From Hyaloraphidium curvatum (taxonomy: Eukaryota > Monoblepharomycota > Hyaloraphidiomycetes > Hyaloraphidiales > Hyaloraphidiaceae): 64,000 nucleotides of DNA. Positions within the stretch are counted from its first letter, which is position 1. Every line of letters begins with the position of its first letter. The stretch is taken from positions 248,001 to 312,000 of the forward strand of contig JAIVFI010000008.1 in NCBI GenBank assembly GCA_025558095.1, given 5' to 3'. Positions 51,750 through 62,191 of the stretch are shown piece by piece. Under the pieces are notes generated by a model. It worked only from the letters and a program-made list of their open reading frames with translations, ran no database searches and was not told the origin of the DNA. Position numbers and translations under genes: made by a program.

Positions 51750-52232
51750 CACGGTGTCTGCCGAGGTCGTCCTGTCGCGGGGGTCTCGGGGGACGCTGGA
51801 GGGCCTCGTGAGCGCCACGGAACGGCGTGCGCATCGCAGCGAAAGTACTTCAAGTTCGACATGCTTAGCAGGGCGGAAATGAACAAGGTGGGAGAAAGGT
51901 GATGAGGTGGAGCGTGACGTGGCCCGCCGCGCCACACGCTCGCTCGGCAACGACGAATTTCGAGCCGAAGGACCAACAAATAGCCAACAGCGAAAACAGA
52001 AGGGACAATGTAGTCTTCCAGTGCGTGAAATCAAAACGTCATCGTTGATTCTGGCAATTCAACGACCTCTCGATCTGTCGTCCTCTTGTACTGTACACGT
52101 CCATGCCCCATGACACTAATTCGTCGCATCCAATAGCAGCAACACCCTGTGCAAACCCAATTTCTGACGCATGTTGCTCGCAAAGCACCCTGCGGCTGCA
52201 CGCCGGCAGGCGGAGCGCGGCCGTCTGGCCGC
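51750..52232. other. Intergenic, 483 bp
   Basis: Promoter of the acetate transporter and 3' flank of the actin gene. An open frame runs upstream of the transporter start but has no family support. Confidence 0.5.
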
Positions 52233-54013
52233 CTAGAAGCACTTTCTGTGAACGATCGATGGCCCGGCGTCGTCGTACTCCTCTTTCGTGATCCACATCT
52301 GCTGGAACGTCGACAGCGATGCCAGGATGGAGCCACCTGCAGGATCCGGAATCTGAGAAGGCGCTCTCCTCTGCAGTGAGCCCGACGCACCAATCCAAAC
52401 GGAGTACTTGCGCTCCGGCGGGGCGACGATCTTGACCATCATGGTCTGCGGCGCCAGCTGCGAGACCTCATAATGCAGGCGCTCTGCGATACCCTCAAAC
52501 ACTGCGTGGGAGAAGAGTTCAGCATCGGGGGGTAACAGCGGCAGAGACCGACCCACTTGTGGTGCCACCCGCCAGGACAATGTTGCCCCAGAGCTCCTTC
52601 CTGATGTCCACGTCGCACTTCACGATGCTGTCGTGGATCATCTGGTGAATGCCAGGTTGTTCCGTTCCGATCAAACTGGGCTGGAAGAGGGCCTGGAGCG
52701 ATCACGACGGGCAGAATGCTAGGACAGAATCGCAGCTCCGATCGACGGCTGGAACACACCTCCGGCGCGCGGAAGCGCTCGTTGCCGACCGTTATCATCT
52801 GGCCGTCGGGAAGCTCGTATTGTTTCTCTACCGCGCTGGAGTCTTGGGTATCCAACAGTTCTTTGGCGAAGTCTGCGCGCGGGTTTCCAATCAGCCCGAT
52901 TCAGGGAGCTCCAAAGGGCACGATTTGCTCACCGAATGCCACGTAGCCAAGCTTCTCCTTTATGTCCCTCACGATCTCGCGCTCGGCGGTGGTCGTGAAG
53001 GAATACCCGCGTTCAACGAGCAGCTTCATCATGTAGTCCGTAAGGTCCCTTCCGGCCAAATCCAGTCTCGTTATAGCGTGGGGCACCGCGTAGCCTTCGT
53101 AGACGGGTATGACGTGCGTCACGCCTTCGCCGGAATCGAGGACGACGCCTTGGAAGGAGGTCGGTGTCGCTCATGGGCAACACATCACGGAGAGGGGAAC
53201 CTACCGGTGTTTCGACCCGAAGCGTACAGGGCCAGCACCCCTTGAATTGCGACGTACATCTCTGCCGGAGAAGGAACGTGAGTCAGGATCTGCGGACGTG
53301 CAGTGCGGTTGGTGCCCTTACGGGGATGGTTGAATGTCTCGAAGGATATTTGGGTGAGCCTTTCCCGGTTCGCCTTTGGGTTCAACGGAGCTTCCGCTGC
53401 CCGGAAGCGGAATGTTAGCGACTCCGGATTATGGGATAGGGGCCGGACCAACTCAAAAGGATCGGATGCTCCTCAGGAGCGATACGGAGCTCGTTGTAGA
53501 ATGTGTGATGCTACCGCAAGGCAATCAGCATGTCGTGGGAGTGCGGACGGCGCAGATACGTGCCAGGATCTTGTCCATGTCGTCCCAATTGGTGACAATG
53601 CCGTGTTCAATCGGGTATTTGAGAACCAGGAGGCCTCTCTTGGCAACAGCTTCGTCCCCGACGTAGGCATCTTTGGTTCCCATGCCGACCATGACGCCCT
53701 GGCGTGCGGAAACCGCGCGATTGTCCGGTTGTTCGTCAGAAGCAAGCGATGGCCCCCTGCGTCGCCGGGGCACGCAGGGTCCACGCACCTGATTCCTCGG
53801 GCGTCCGACGATGCTCGGGAACACGGCGCGCGGGGCATCCTCGCCGGCGAAGCCCGCCTTGATCATGCCGCTGCCAATGTCGATGACGATGGGCTGGATT
53901 CCTTCCCCCTCCTGGCCGCGCGCGCCGGAGATGGCGGCCAGCGCTCCGGCGGCGAGCGCGGCGGCGCGGGCGATGCGGGCGACGCGGGAGTGGCGCTGGT
54001 GACGGCGTGCCAT
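52233..54013 (-). CDS. Actin with a 34-residue N-terminal targeting-like extension
   Basis: Ten exons (54013-53789, 53698-53564, 53510-53453, 53396-53322, 53261-53205, 53148-52933, 52872-52760, 52692-52557, 52501-52391, 52336-52233) total 1,230 nt, 409 residues against 375 for canonical actin. From [20 protein letters not shown] to the C-terminal [10 protein letters not shown] it is collinear with conventional actin. It keeps the D-loop [17 protein letters not shown], His in [14 protein letters not shown], Gln in [14 protein letters not shown], the phosphate loop [16 protein letters not shown] and the adenosine loop [15 protein letters not shown]. The extension starts [16 protein letters not shown], then [14 protein letters not shown]. 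It lacks acidic residues and could be a secretory signal peptide or a mitochondrial presequence. There is no internal ATG before the actin core. Intron 2 fits only as GC-AG (53563-53511); its GT alternative breaks the frame. Confidence 0.9.
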
Positions 54014-54156
54014 CGCGAATGCAGGAGTCGGGGCCGGTATGGGACACGCCTGACGCAGTGGGCCCTGAGCCCGCCAGCCATGCAGGGAGACCTGTCCCCA
54101 GTCCACAGGTTAATCGCACCCCCGCGAACTGCCGTAATCGGCCTTCGGGCAGCGCG
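54014..54156. promoter_or_regulatory. 143-bp divergent promoter of the actin / propeller-actin pair
   Basis: The start codons of the two actin-fold genes are only 143 bp apart, so they likely share regulation. No motif recognised. Confidence 0.65.
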
Positions 54157-57057
54157 ATGGCTGGCCGCTACGCCGCGCTGGCCTGCGCGGTGCTCGCCGG
54201 TCTCGCCGCCGCCGCGGAAGCCGCGCGGTGGACGAACATCGCCGTCGCGGGCGTGCCCCCTTCCGACAATCTGGTGGGCCCCTCCCCTGCCCTGTGCCGG
54301 CCCGGATCTGACGTGCGCTCAGGTGGATATTGCATTCAACCCGGCAAACAAGTTATTCCTCGCCGCCGGCCTCCTCGGCAACATCTACGGTTTCTCAGGC
54401 GCTTCCAGGGCCGCGGCAGGGACGCGCAATGGCACCTTTTCCCTGCAGCTGGACACGGACTACAATATCTCGAGCATCGTGAGAATCACGCGTCGTTACG
54501 GCTGCGGAGCAAAGTGGGCTCATTCCCGATCCCAGAGCTGCCCGGTCGCGGGGCAGTGCATCGCCGCCGGAGCAGGCCGGCCCATCTCAACGTGGCAAGC
54601 CGCGGGATGGTCGATCAGGCAGGCGCTTGCGGTGCCAAGGACGTTTACGTTTTCGTACATTGATTGTGTGGACGCCACCTTCTGCGTGGCGGTCGGCGCC
54701 GACGCCGCGCTGGCCGATGAGACCGGCAAAACCGGAGGTGCGTTGTGGTCACGGGCGCGCCGTAGCTCCACTGATCGTTACCGTGCTATGCAGGCCTGAT
54801 CTTCGTGAGAAGGAACGGAACATGGATTCTCTCTCAAGCTTCGATCCCCGCCATGATCGACGTCACTTGCTCCTCCCGCACCGACTGCACGGCCGTCGGC
54901 GACCTGTCCACCGTTTTGGCATTCAACGGCACCAAGTGGAACCGCATCGTTTTCCCGAATGCCACCTCGGATCCTTTCAAGGTCGTGCAGGTCGTTGGAG
55001 ACACCACGTTCATTTTCCGGACCGAGAGCGCCGCAGACGGCGGCACCGTCGCTCGCATTTACTACTACAGCAAGTCTCGCGGGACCTTCGACATGGTGCC
55101 GCCGTCCGTCCTTTCGGGGGTTTCGGATCTCATCAACATCAACTGCCCGACGAAAACCGACTGCATTGCTCTCGGCCTCGACAGTGACGCTTACGGCAAC
55201 GTCATCTGCCGCTGGAAGGGGCCCTCACCTACGGGCTGGACCAGAGGTGGATCGTGAGGCAGTCTGGCGCATCCAGCAACTGACCCACATCGCCCCGTGC
55301 AGATTCGGTGAATGCGACCATCATCAAGGGCATCTTCAACGCCGTGGAGTGCTCGACGCCGTGCGAGAGGAGCATTTCGGACAGATGCTGCCAGTGCGTC
55401 GCCGTTGGCGAACACGGCGTCGCTGCTGTGACCAGACCTACGCTGGTGAGCGGAACCGTTCCACGTTCGTCCTTCCATGCATCAACCCTGCCCTCCCAGG
55501 CCAGGACCTGCCTTTCGAGCAAACCGGACCCCAAGGCGCAGAGGATCCGCAGCGGTCAGCCGTCCGTCACGACCCCGTTCAAGCCCGAGGTTTTCCTCGC
55601 CAAGCAGGCCCTCGACGCGTCCAAGGTACTTGTGCTGGACCTCGGATCGACCACCGTGCGCGCCGGTTACGCCGGAGACGGCACGCCGCAGTTCAGCTTC
55701 CCGAACGTCTACGTGACGCTAGCCAACGGGACGACCCTGGTGGGCCAGCCGGCGGTCGACTTCCGCAGGCCTACCAAAGCCCCGATCGTCAACGGCATTC
55801 TTTCGGACACGTGAGTCGAGAACGGATGCGCGATCTTGCCGCACCGCTGATCCGCGCATCCCAGGCCCGGCCTCGTCCTCGTGATAAAGTACGCGCTCGG
55901 CCTCCTCGGCGTCCGCAACACGGCCCAGGTCGCCAACAAGCTCATCCTTCTGGTCTCGCCACTCAATACCATGGCGGTGCGCACGGCCTTTTCTGCCAGG
56001 ATCATGACCGAGTTCTCCCCCGCGGCGCTCTGGGTGGGCCAGCCCGCGCTCGTGGAGCCGTTCATCACGGGATCGGGTGCGTCTTTGCTCGTCTTCCGTG
56101 ATCGGCTATTGGCTCATCATCGGCTCGGATGTGCAGTCTCGGACGGGACCCAGGCCCTCTCATTGGATTTCGGACAGACCGCGACCGCCGTTCCTGTCTT
56201 CAAGGACAACGGCAACATCTTCACCTACCTGTCCGCGATCAGGACCACTACGCTCGTCGCCACGAACCTGGACGCCTACATCGCCCGCCAGCTCCGCATC
56301 ACCACCACTCAGGCTGCCGAGCTCAAGCAGGCCCGCAACGTGTTCTTTGCTTCCGTCCCCGACGCCGGCGCATCCAGGGGCAGAACGCCGCCCATCGGCT
56401 TCAGGCTCGCCAACGGCACCAACGTCACCGTCCCCGGCGACCTGAGGTGGACGATCCCGGAGGCGATCTTCAGGCCCGGCATCATCGGCGTCAGGGGACC
56501 CGGGTTCGCCGCCATCGCAGCCGCGGCCGTGGCTGCCTCCCCCCAGTCCTACAGGGCCGGGGCCGTGTCCATGAAAATCGTCGTCGCGGGCGGATCCACC
56601 CTGTTCAGGTCGTTCGGCGACCGGCTGCGCATCGAGATCGGCAAGCTGTCGCCTTGGAACATGGTCAGGGGGAACATCGACAACACCCAGGCGCTCCACA
56701 ACTTCACCAACATCTTGATGGCCCCCGGCAGGATCGGTGCCGCGTTCAGGGGCGCCAGCGGGCTAGGCGGTGGGTTGCCGGTTGCCCACCACCGATCGTT
56801 TCCGGCACCCTCGATCTCATCCCTGCCGGCAGCTGCCCCTGCTGCCGACGGACCCGACTACGTGTTCCCGGCAAACTTCAGCGCATCCGGCGCGGCGGCC
56901 TTTGGGAGTGGGTGCCTGCCGCCCGCGGTGTCGCGCTGTCTGATCTCACACCGACTTGCCAGCCGTGTGCCTGCCGCCCAACTCGGCGATCTGCGCGTGC
57001 GACAATGCGCAGGCCTCGCCATGCAGCGTTTCCGGGAGTGCGTGCGTGTGCACCTGA
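54157..57057 (+). CDS. Secreted propeller-like repeat protein fused to a divergent actin-fold domain
   Basis: Modelled exons: 54157-54273, 54323-54478, 54536-54737, 54794-55246, 55303-55445, 55500-55810, 55865-56076, 56137-56769, 56833-56907, 56963-57057 (2,397 nt, 798 residues; introns 55446-55499 and 56770-56832 are in-frame and optional). Signal peptide MAGRYAALACAVLAGLAAAA. Residues 25-420 hold repeats of a Cys-x5-Cys-x-Ala-x-Gly pattern (CPVAGQCIAAG, CVDATFCVAVG, CSSRTDCTAVG, CPTKTDCIALG), propeller-like. Then an actin fold: VLVLDLGSTTVRAGYAGDG, PIVNGILSD, LSLDFGQTATAVPVF, RWTIPEAIFRPGIIG and VVAGGSTLFRSFGDRL. A Cys-rich tail ends CSVSGSACVC. More than ten N-glycosylation sequons fit an ER route. 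The second phosphate loop has Ala where actin has its catalytic His. Confidence 0.83.
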
Positions 57058-57318
57058 TTGGACCGGCGGCGGTCGCCGGGAAGTATGCTTATTGTGGACT
57101 TTGGGCGAAAGTACGTTTGTGTACAACACAGTCACAGAAAGGAACTGTAGGGGCGCTTGTTGGTTGTCGACATGATCGATAAAGAGAATGCATCTGTACA
57201 CGAGTGACGATGGCGGTATCTTGTTACAGGCGGCAGCACCGGCGCGGCTCCTCCCATGCCCCAGACCCTCCTGCTCCCCGCACCCACGCTCCCGCTCTCC
57301 CTCGGGCCCAGCTCGGAA
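57058..57318. other. Convergent intergenic, 261 bp
   Basis: 3' flanks of the propeller-actin gene (+) and the MADS-box gene (-). No gene seen. Confidence 0.5.
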
Positions 57319-58532
57319 TCACTCGCCCCGCTGCCTCTTGATCTTGACCTTCTCCTCCTCCTGCGGCACCACCGCCTCGGCCGGCTGCTGCAACAGCACC
57401 AGCTGCTGCCCGCCGTAGCCCTCCCCCCCGACCATGACGAACTGCCCCAGCCCGCCCAGCCCCTGCACGCCGGGCGACGACAGGGCGTAGAACAGCTGCC
57501 CGTTGGCGCCCTGAACGAGGTACGGCATCGACACGGCCTGGGGCTGCTGCTGCTGGCTGGGGAAGGTGTAGACGGGGGAGTAGTTGAGCGGGGGGGTGTA
57601 GGGGTCGCCGCCGTGCAGGAGCGGGGTGGCCGTGGCGGCAGGTGGCGGGGTGGGGGGCTTGCTGGCCGGTTCCGTCGGGGGGGTGGAGACGGCGGGCGGG
57701 GTGGCGGCGGGGGAGGGCTTGGCGGAGCGGCGCGGCTTGCGCGGCGCGGAGGGAGCCGCGGCCGGCTTGGGCGGCGGCGGGGCAGGCGCGGGTTCGGGGT
57801 CCTCGGGGGGGCCGGCGGCGCCGGACTCGTCGTCCAGCTCCGAGGGGTCCGAGTTGAGGCACGCCTGGATCAGGTTCTTGCCCTGCTCGCGGGTGATGAT
57901 GGGCTGGAGCTTGGGCGTGGCAAATGTGTAGACATGGCCCGTTTCAGAGGCCACCAGCAGCAGGACCTGCGTGCCCGTGAGGGTTGAGAGCTCGTAGGCC
58001 TGGAAGGCGGCGGCAATGACGGGCGAAAAGGAGGCAAGGAGCGTTAGATGCCATTTCAGAAATGAAAAAGGCCTGGCGACGGCCAGCGACCAGGGAGGGG
58101 TGAATCGACCGAGGGCGGTCGGGCTCGCCGCAGCTGTGCCCTCCCGGTGCGGCACCCATCCGCTGCAGCCCGTCCTTTGGCCGCGGTATGCCTCTCCGAC
58201 CCGTTTTCCGCCACCCGGGACCCGAGTCCGACGACGCACCTTCTTCATGATCCCGGCCTTGCGCTTCGAGAAGGTGATGTGCCTGCGGCTCTTGTCGTGG
58301 ATGTACTCGATCTTTATCTTGCGCCTGCCCTGCCTGGCGGGCTTGCCGCCGCCGTCGTCGCCGTCGGACGAGCCCATGTCGTCGTCATCGTCGGCAGCTG
58401 GGCGGGGGTGGGGGTCAGGTGGGCGGGGCTGCCGGCGGCGGGTGGCCCACGTCTGCCGTTCTGCGCGGCGGCGAGCATCTGGTGCGAGAGGTGCGCGATG
58501 TCCTGCGGCTGCAGCAGCGCCTGCTTGCTCAT
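57319..58532 (-). CDS. MADS-box transcription factor, SRF/MCM1 type
   Basis: Three exons (58532-58451, 58397-58240, 57999-57319; introns 53 and 240 nt) total 921 nt, 306 residues. The start MSKQALLQPQDIAHLSHQML is followed by an acidic stretch. The MADS box is RRKIKIEYIHDKSRRHITFS and KRKAGIMKKAYELSTLTGTQ, then VLLLVASETGHVYTFATPKL and the SAM extension IITREQGKNLIQACLN. The 240-nt intron falls inside the MADS box after GIMKK. The C-terminal half is Pro/Ala-rich with a short Gln run, like an activation domain, and ends KVKIKRQRGE. It binds CArG-like DNA as a dimer with cofactors. The SRF type is separated from MEF2/RLM1 by KIKIEYI and TGTQVLLLV. Confidence 0.94.
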
Positions 58533-59380
58533 CGTCTGCGGCGGCCGTCAGCGGATGGCCGGAGGGGCCGCGCCACGCTCGACGGCAGGCGGCGGCGGGC
58601 GCCCGGACGACGCCCGCGCGCCCGGGGCCGCGACGCACCTCGCGCTGGGGGCACCACGGGTGGTTGCGCGGGCCCAATGGGACCGGAGTTCCACGCTCTC
58701 CGAAAGGGAAAAGGCTCGCTCGCTCGCTAAGGAAACGGGGCTGGGGTGAAGGTGGTTGTGAGGCTGAAAACGATGAAAAGGGAAGGAGGTCGCCCCCACA
58801 CACTGCCCCGCCCCAGCAGGGACCTCTCATGGCCTCCAAACACCGGGGAGAAGGGCTCAATCTGCTTTTATCCGTTTGGATCTCTTGAATATGTGGTGGA
58901 GGCGGTTGACGCCGTCAGGGGCGGCCGCGAGGGGCGGCCGCGAGCCGACGGGTTCATCACTACCACCGAAACCGAGGCGCGCAACGCCAAACGTGTTTCA
59001 AATGGCCTGCAATCGATGGCACCTGGTGCCATTTGGCCTGATGGCCCTTCTTTGGACGTCCAGAGGTGAGTTTCGAGTCGGCCGATATCCAGGTGCCCGG
59101 AAGAGCATCCGGGCCGAGTCCATCACCGCACTGTGGGGCCAATCTGCGAATCTTCTCTGCGTCTTTGATCGATTAGCGGTGCCATGGCCAAGTCTCATGA
59201 TACGCCAAGCGCCCGATGCCTTGTCGCGGCACGGCTCAATGAGTTAGCCGCCCGTGCCGAACACCACCGTCTCCCGCTCCGAGCCCCGCTCCTCCCGAGA
59301 CCGGCTCGTTCACGGCCGTTCCAACGCCGTCTCCCGAATTTGCACCCTTCGCCGAGGCCACCGCGCCCCCTCCGCCCGCG
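58533..59380. other. Divergent intergenic, 848 bp
   Basis: Upstream regions of the MADS-box gene (-) and the dienoyl-CoA isomerase gene (+). Contains short open frames without support; presumed promoters and 5' leaders. Confidence 0.45.
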
Positions 59381-60401
59381 ATGGCCGCCCCCGCCCCCAA
59401 CTACACCTTCGAGACCCTCCGCACCTCCTTCCCGGCGCCTTTCGTGCTGCACGTCGAGATCAACCGGCCCACGAGCCTGAACGCGTTCAACCCGACGTTC
59501 TGGGCCGAGTGCAAGGCGTGCTTCGAGCGCGTGGCCGACGACCCGGACGTCCGCGCTGTGGTCCTGTCGGGCGGCGACTCGAGGATCTTCACGGCAGGAT
59601 TGGACAGTCGGTCCCCCCTCACCGTCCGCCGAAACCCGCTGACTCGCCCGCCCTCCCAGTCAAGGCCTTCCAGCCCGGCGCCGCCCGCGCCAAGCCCGTC
59701 GACCCCGCGCGGGACGCCTACCGCCGCCTGAAGCACCTCAAGCGGGACATCCAGGACCCCTTCATCGCCATCGAGGAGTGCGACAAGCCCGTCGTCGCGG
59801 CGTGGGTCCGGCCCGGCGTCCGCCGCCCGGGCCGATCGCTCACCCCGCTCCCGCCCCCGTAGCGTGCACTCCACGGTGATCGGCGCCGGCTGCGAGATGA
59901 TCGCCGCGTGCGACATCCGCTACGCCACCGAGGACGCCCGCTTCAGCGTCAAGGAGGTTGACATCGGCATCGCGGCCGACTCGGGCGGCCTGCAGCGCAT
60001 CTCCAAGATCTCGGGCAGCGATTCGTTCGTCCGCGAGATCGTCTTCACCGCGCGCTTCTTCTCGGCGGCCGAGGCCGAGAGGCACGGGTTCGTTTCCAGG
60101 ATCCTGAAGGACAAGGCGGCGTGCGTGGCGGCGGCGGTCGAGACGGCCAAGCTGATCGCGGAGAAGAGCCCCGTGGCGACGCTGGGGAGCAAGCACATGT
60201 GGGTTTCCTGCTGCGTGGCGCTGCCGGGGAGGCGCTGACTCCCGCCCGCTGCGCAGCATGAACTGGAGCAGGGACCGCACCGTGCGCGACGGGCTGCACT
60301 ACACCAACGTGTGGTCGGCCATCTTCCAGCAGACCGAGGACATGGGGAAGGCCGCGCTGGCAAACGCCAAGAAGACCACGGCCGAGTTTGCCAAGCTCTG
60401 A
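59381..60401 (+). CDS. Delta3,5-delta2,4-dienoyl-CoA isomerase (enoyl-CoA hydratase family), peroxisomal
   Basis: Four exons (59381-59606, 59660-59801, 59863-60198, 60257-60401) total 849 nt, 282 residues. Crotonase fold: LHVEINRPTSLNAFNPTFW, VRAVVLSGGDSRIFTAGLDI, CDKPVVAAVHSTVIGAGCEM, ACDIRYATEDARFSVKEVDI and GIAADSGGLQRISKI. The Glu-Val-Asp and Ala-Ala-Asp acidic residues in the last two blocks are those used by dienoyl-CoA isomerase rather than hydratase. The C-terminus is AEFAKL, and AKL is an acceptable type 1 peroxisomal targeting signal. It removes odd-position double bonds so that beta-oxidation of unsaturated fatty acids can proceed. Confidence 0.9.
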
Positions 60402-60651
60402 ACTCCCGTTCGGGTGGGACCGCAGGGGGCAGGAGTTGGACGGACGGTCTAGGACGGCGGCATGGATCGCGCAGACGAATGATATTTGATGGCATACTTG
60501 CGGTTCGCGATGCTGTCAAAGGCCGCTCATTTTCCTTCCTCCCGAAATCCTTCCTCCGAAATCCTTCCTCCGCTAATCTACCTCCACCGAGCCGAATCCT
60601 CCGAACCAACCCATCGATCTGTCAGGAACCCTGCCCCGCTCCTCCGTTCCC
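60402..60651. other. Convergent intergenic, 250 bp
   Basis: 3' flanks of the isomerase (+) and the PB1-UBA-like gene (-). Nothing else seen. Confidence 0.5.
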
Positions 60652-61926
60652 TCAACCCAGCAGCTCCGCCACGGCGCCCTGCACGCCCCCGCTCCCGACC
60701 ATCCGCGCCAGCTCCTCGTCGCTCCTCCCCTGGCCGAGCCCCATCTCGCGGATCTGCGCCACCTGCGCCGCCAGCAGCACGGTCGCCGGCGAGGGGGGGA
60801 AGGCGGCGGCGGGGGGAGGCGGGAAGTGCGGCGGCGGGGGGCCGGGCCAGCCGCGCATCCCGGGGGGCGGGGGAGGGAACTGGTGCGGCGGGGGAGGGAA
60901 GGGGGGGAAGTGGGGAGGGGGAGGGGGGAAGGCGCCCGGCATCGCCGGGGGCTCGGGGCCGGGAGGAGGAGGGGGGCGGCGGGTGCGCGCGGCCATGTCG
61001 CCGATGACGCGGGCGACCTGCTGCGCGACGACGAAGGCCATGGAGAGTGCCGAGGCGCCGACGTTTGCGGCGGTCCCAGGGGCGGGCGGGGTGATGGTGG
61101 GCGTGGTCGGGGTGGTCGGCGGGGCGGCGGCGGGGGCGGCGCCGCGGCGGCGGTCGAGGTCCGCGGCCCATTCCTCGACGCTCTTGCCGATCCTGTCCGC
61201 CAGCTCGTCGATCCCGCCGTTGGCTTGGGCCTGGGGCTGCGGAGCCTGGGCGCGGGCGCCCTGCGTGGTGGCCTGCCAGGCGCCGACGCCCATGCCGGCG
61301 ACGGAGCGCACCACGTCAGCGGCGTTGGCGCCCACGGCGCTGACGACCCTCCTGACGAGCGCCTGCAGCTCGGGGTCCGAGTCCCAGTGCGCGCGCAGGG
61401 TGGCGATCAGGCTGCGGAGCAGGGGGAGGATCGGCTCGGGCGGGGTGCGCTGGTTGGCGGCGGCGGGCGCGGCGGCTGCCTGCGCGGGCTCCTCCGCGTC
61501 GCCGACGGGGAACGAGCCGGGCACGGAGCGCTGCTCCTCGACGTCCATGCAGTCGTCCGCGGGTGCGGCGCGAGCCAGCTCGTCCTCCATGGCGGCTGCG
61601 AGCTCCTCCTCGGTGACGGGCGTGGCGGGCGCCATCTCGCTGCGCGGGCCGTCGGCGGGGTCGGCGCGGGCGGGCAGCAGCGGCGGCACGGCGGGGTACG
61701 CGATGTCGGGCGCGGCGGCGGCGGGGACCAGCACCAGCTTGGCTCCCGCGGCAACGGCGGCGGCGAGCGCGGCGTCGTCGGCCACGGGGGCGCCCTCGGC
61801 GGTCTGCAGCGCGAGATGCACGCCGGGCGGCACGCCGAAGCGGTCGCGCGCCGTGGCGAGGACTTCCAGCAGAGGGGCCGCGGGCAACTTCCGGGTCTGC
61901 CCGGCAAACGCGATCTTGACGGACAT
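60652..61926 (-). CDS. PB1-like/UBA protein with Pro-rich linker
   Basis: Intronless, 424 residues. The N-terminal 70 residues (SVKIAFAGQTRKLP, then LLEVLATARDRFGVPPGVHL) resemble a PB1 or ubiquitin-like fold. An acidic Ala-rich middle follows, then a helical segment (LLRSLIATLRAHWDSDPELQ). Next is a strongly Pro-rich stretch (about residues 315-375). A C-terminal UBA-like three-helix motif reads AQVAQIREMGLGQGRSDEEL and ends VQGAVAELLG. PB1 plus UBA is the outline of p62/NBR1-type autophagy receptors, and ubiquitin-like plus UBA is that of ubiquilin or BAG6-like shuttles. No ZZ or NBR1 domain is seen, so the exact class stays open. It should bind ubiquitinated cargo. Confidence 0.78.
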   Translation of the reverse strand: MSVKIAFAGQTRKLPAAPLLEVLATARDRFGVPPGVHLALQTAEGAPVADDAALAAAVAAGAKLVLVPAAAAPDIAYPAVPPLLPARADPADGPRSEMAPATPVTEEELAAAMEDELARAAPADDCMDVEEQRSVPGSFPVGDAEEPAQAAAAPAAANQRTPPEPILPLLRSLIATLRAHWDSDPELQALVRRVVSAVGANAADVVRSVAGMGVGAWQATTQGARAQAPQPQAQANGGIDELADRIGKSVEEWAADLDRRRGAAPAAAPPTTPTTPTITPPAPGTAANVGASALSMAFVVAQQVARVIGDMAARTRRPPPPPGPEPPAMPGAFPPPPPHFPPFPPPPHQFPPPPPGMRGWPGPPPPHFPPPPAAAFPPSPATVLLAAQVAQIREMGLGQGRSDEELARMVGSGGVQGAVAELLG

Positions 61927-62191
61927 CGTGGGAGGGCGGGGGTGCGGCGGTCGTTCAGGTCAGGGAGAGGTGTCGCGGGTGTCTCTTGCGTACGCCGAAC
62001 GCGAGAGAACGTCCCGCTTTTGCGTTTCGGGATTGCTGGGGACGTCTTGCGCGTCGCTTGCGTTGCTTGGTCGGGATTCGCCCGCGCTGACCGGTTTCTG
62101 AGAGGTCCTAAAACTCATATTTCCGGGAGCCTCGCAAGCCCGCGAGCGCACCGCATCTCCCTCAGAAACACCGCAAATCACCGCACCTCTC
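61927..62191. promoter_or_regulatory. 265-bp divergent intergenic region
   Basis: Between the PB1-UBA gene (-) and the small tail-anchored ORF (+). Lower in GC than its neighbours; likely a shared promoter. Confidence 0.45.

Noticed and set aside
57319-58860. Single long minus-strand frame extending the MADS-box protein to 513 codons
   Set aside because: It reads through two introns and an upstream low-complexity region. The spliced model restores MSKQALL at the start and an intact MADS box.
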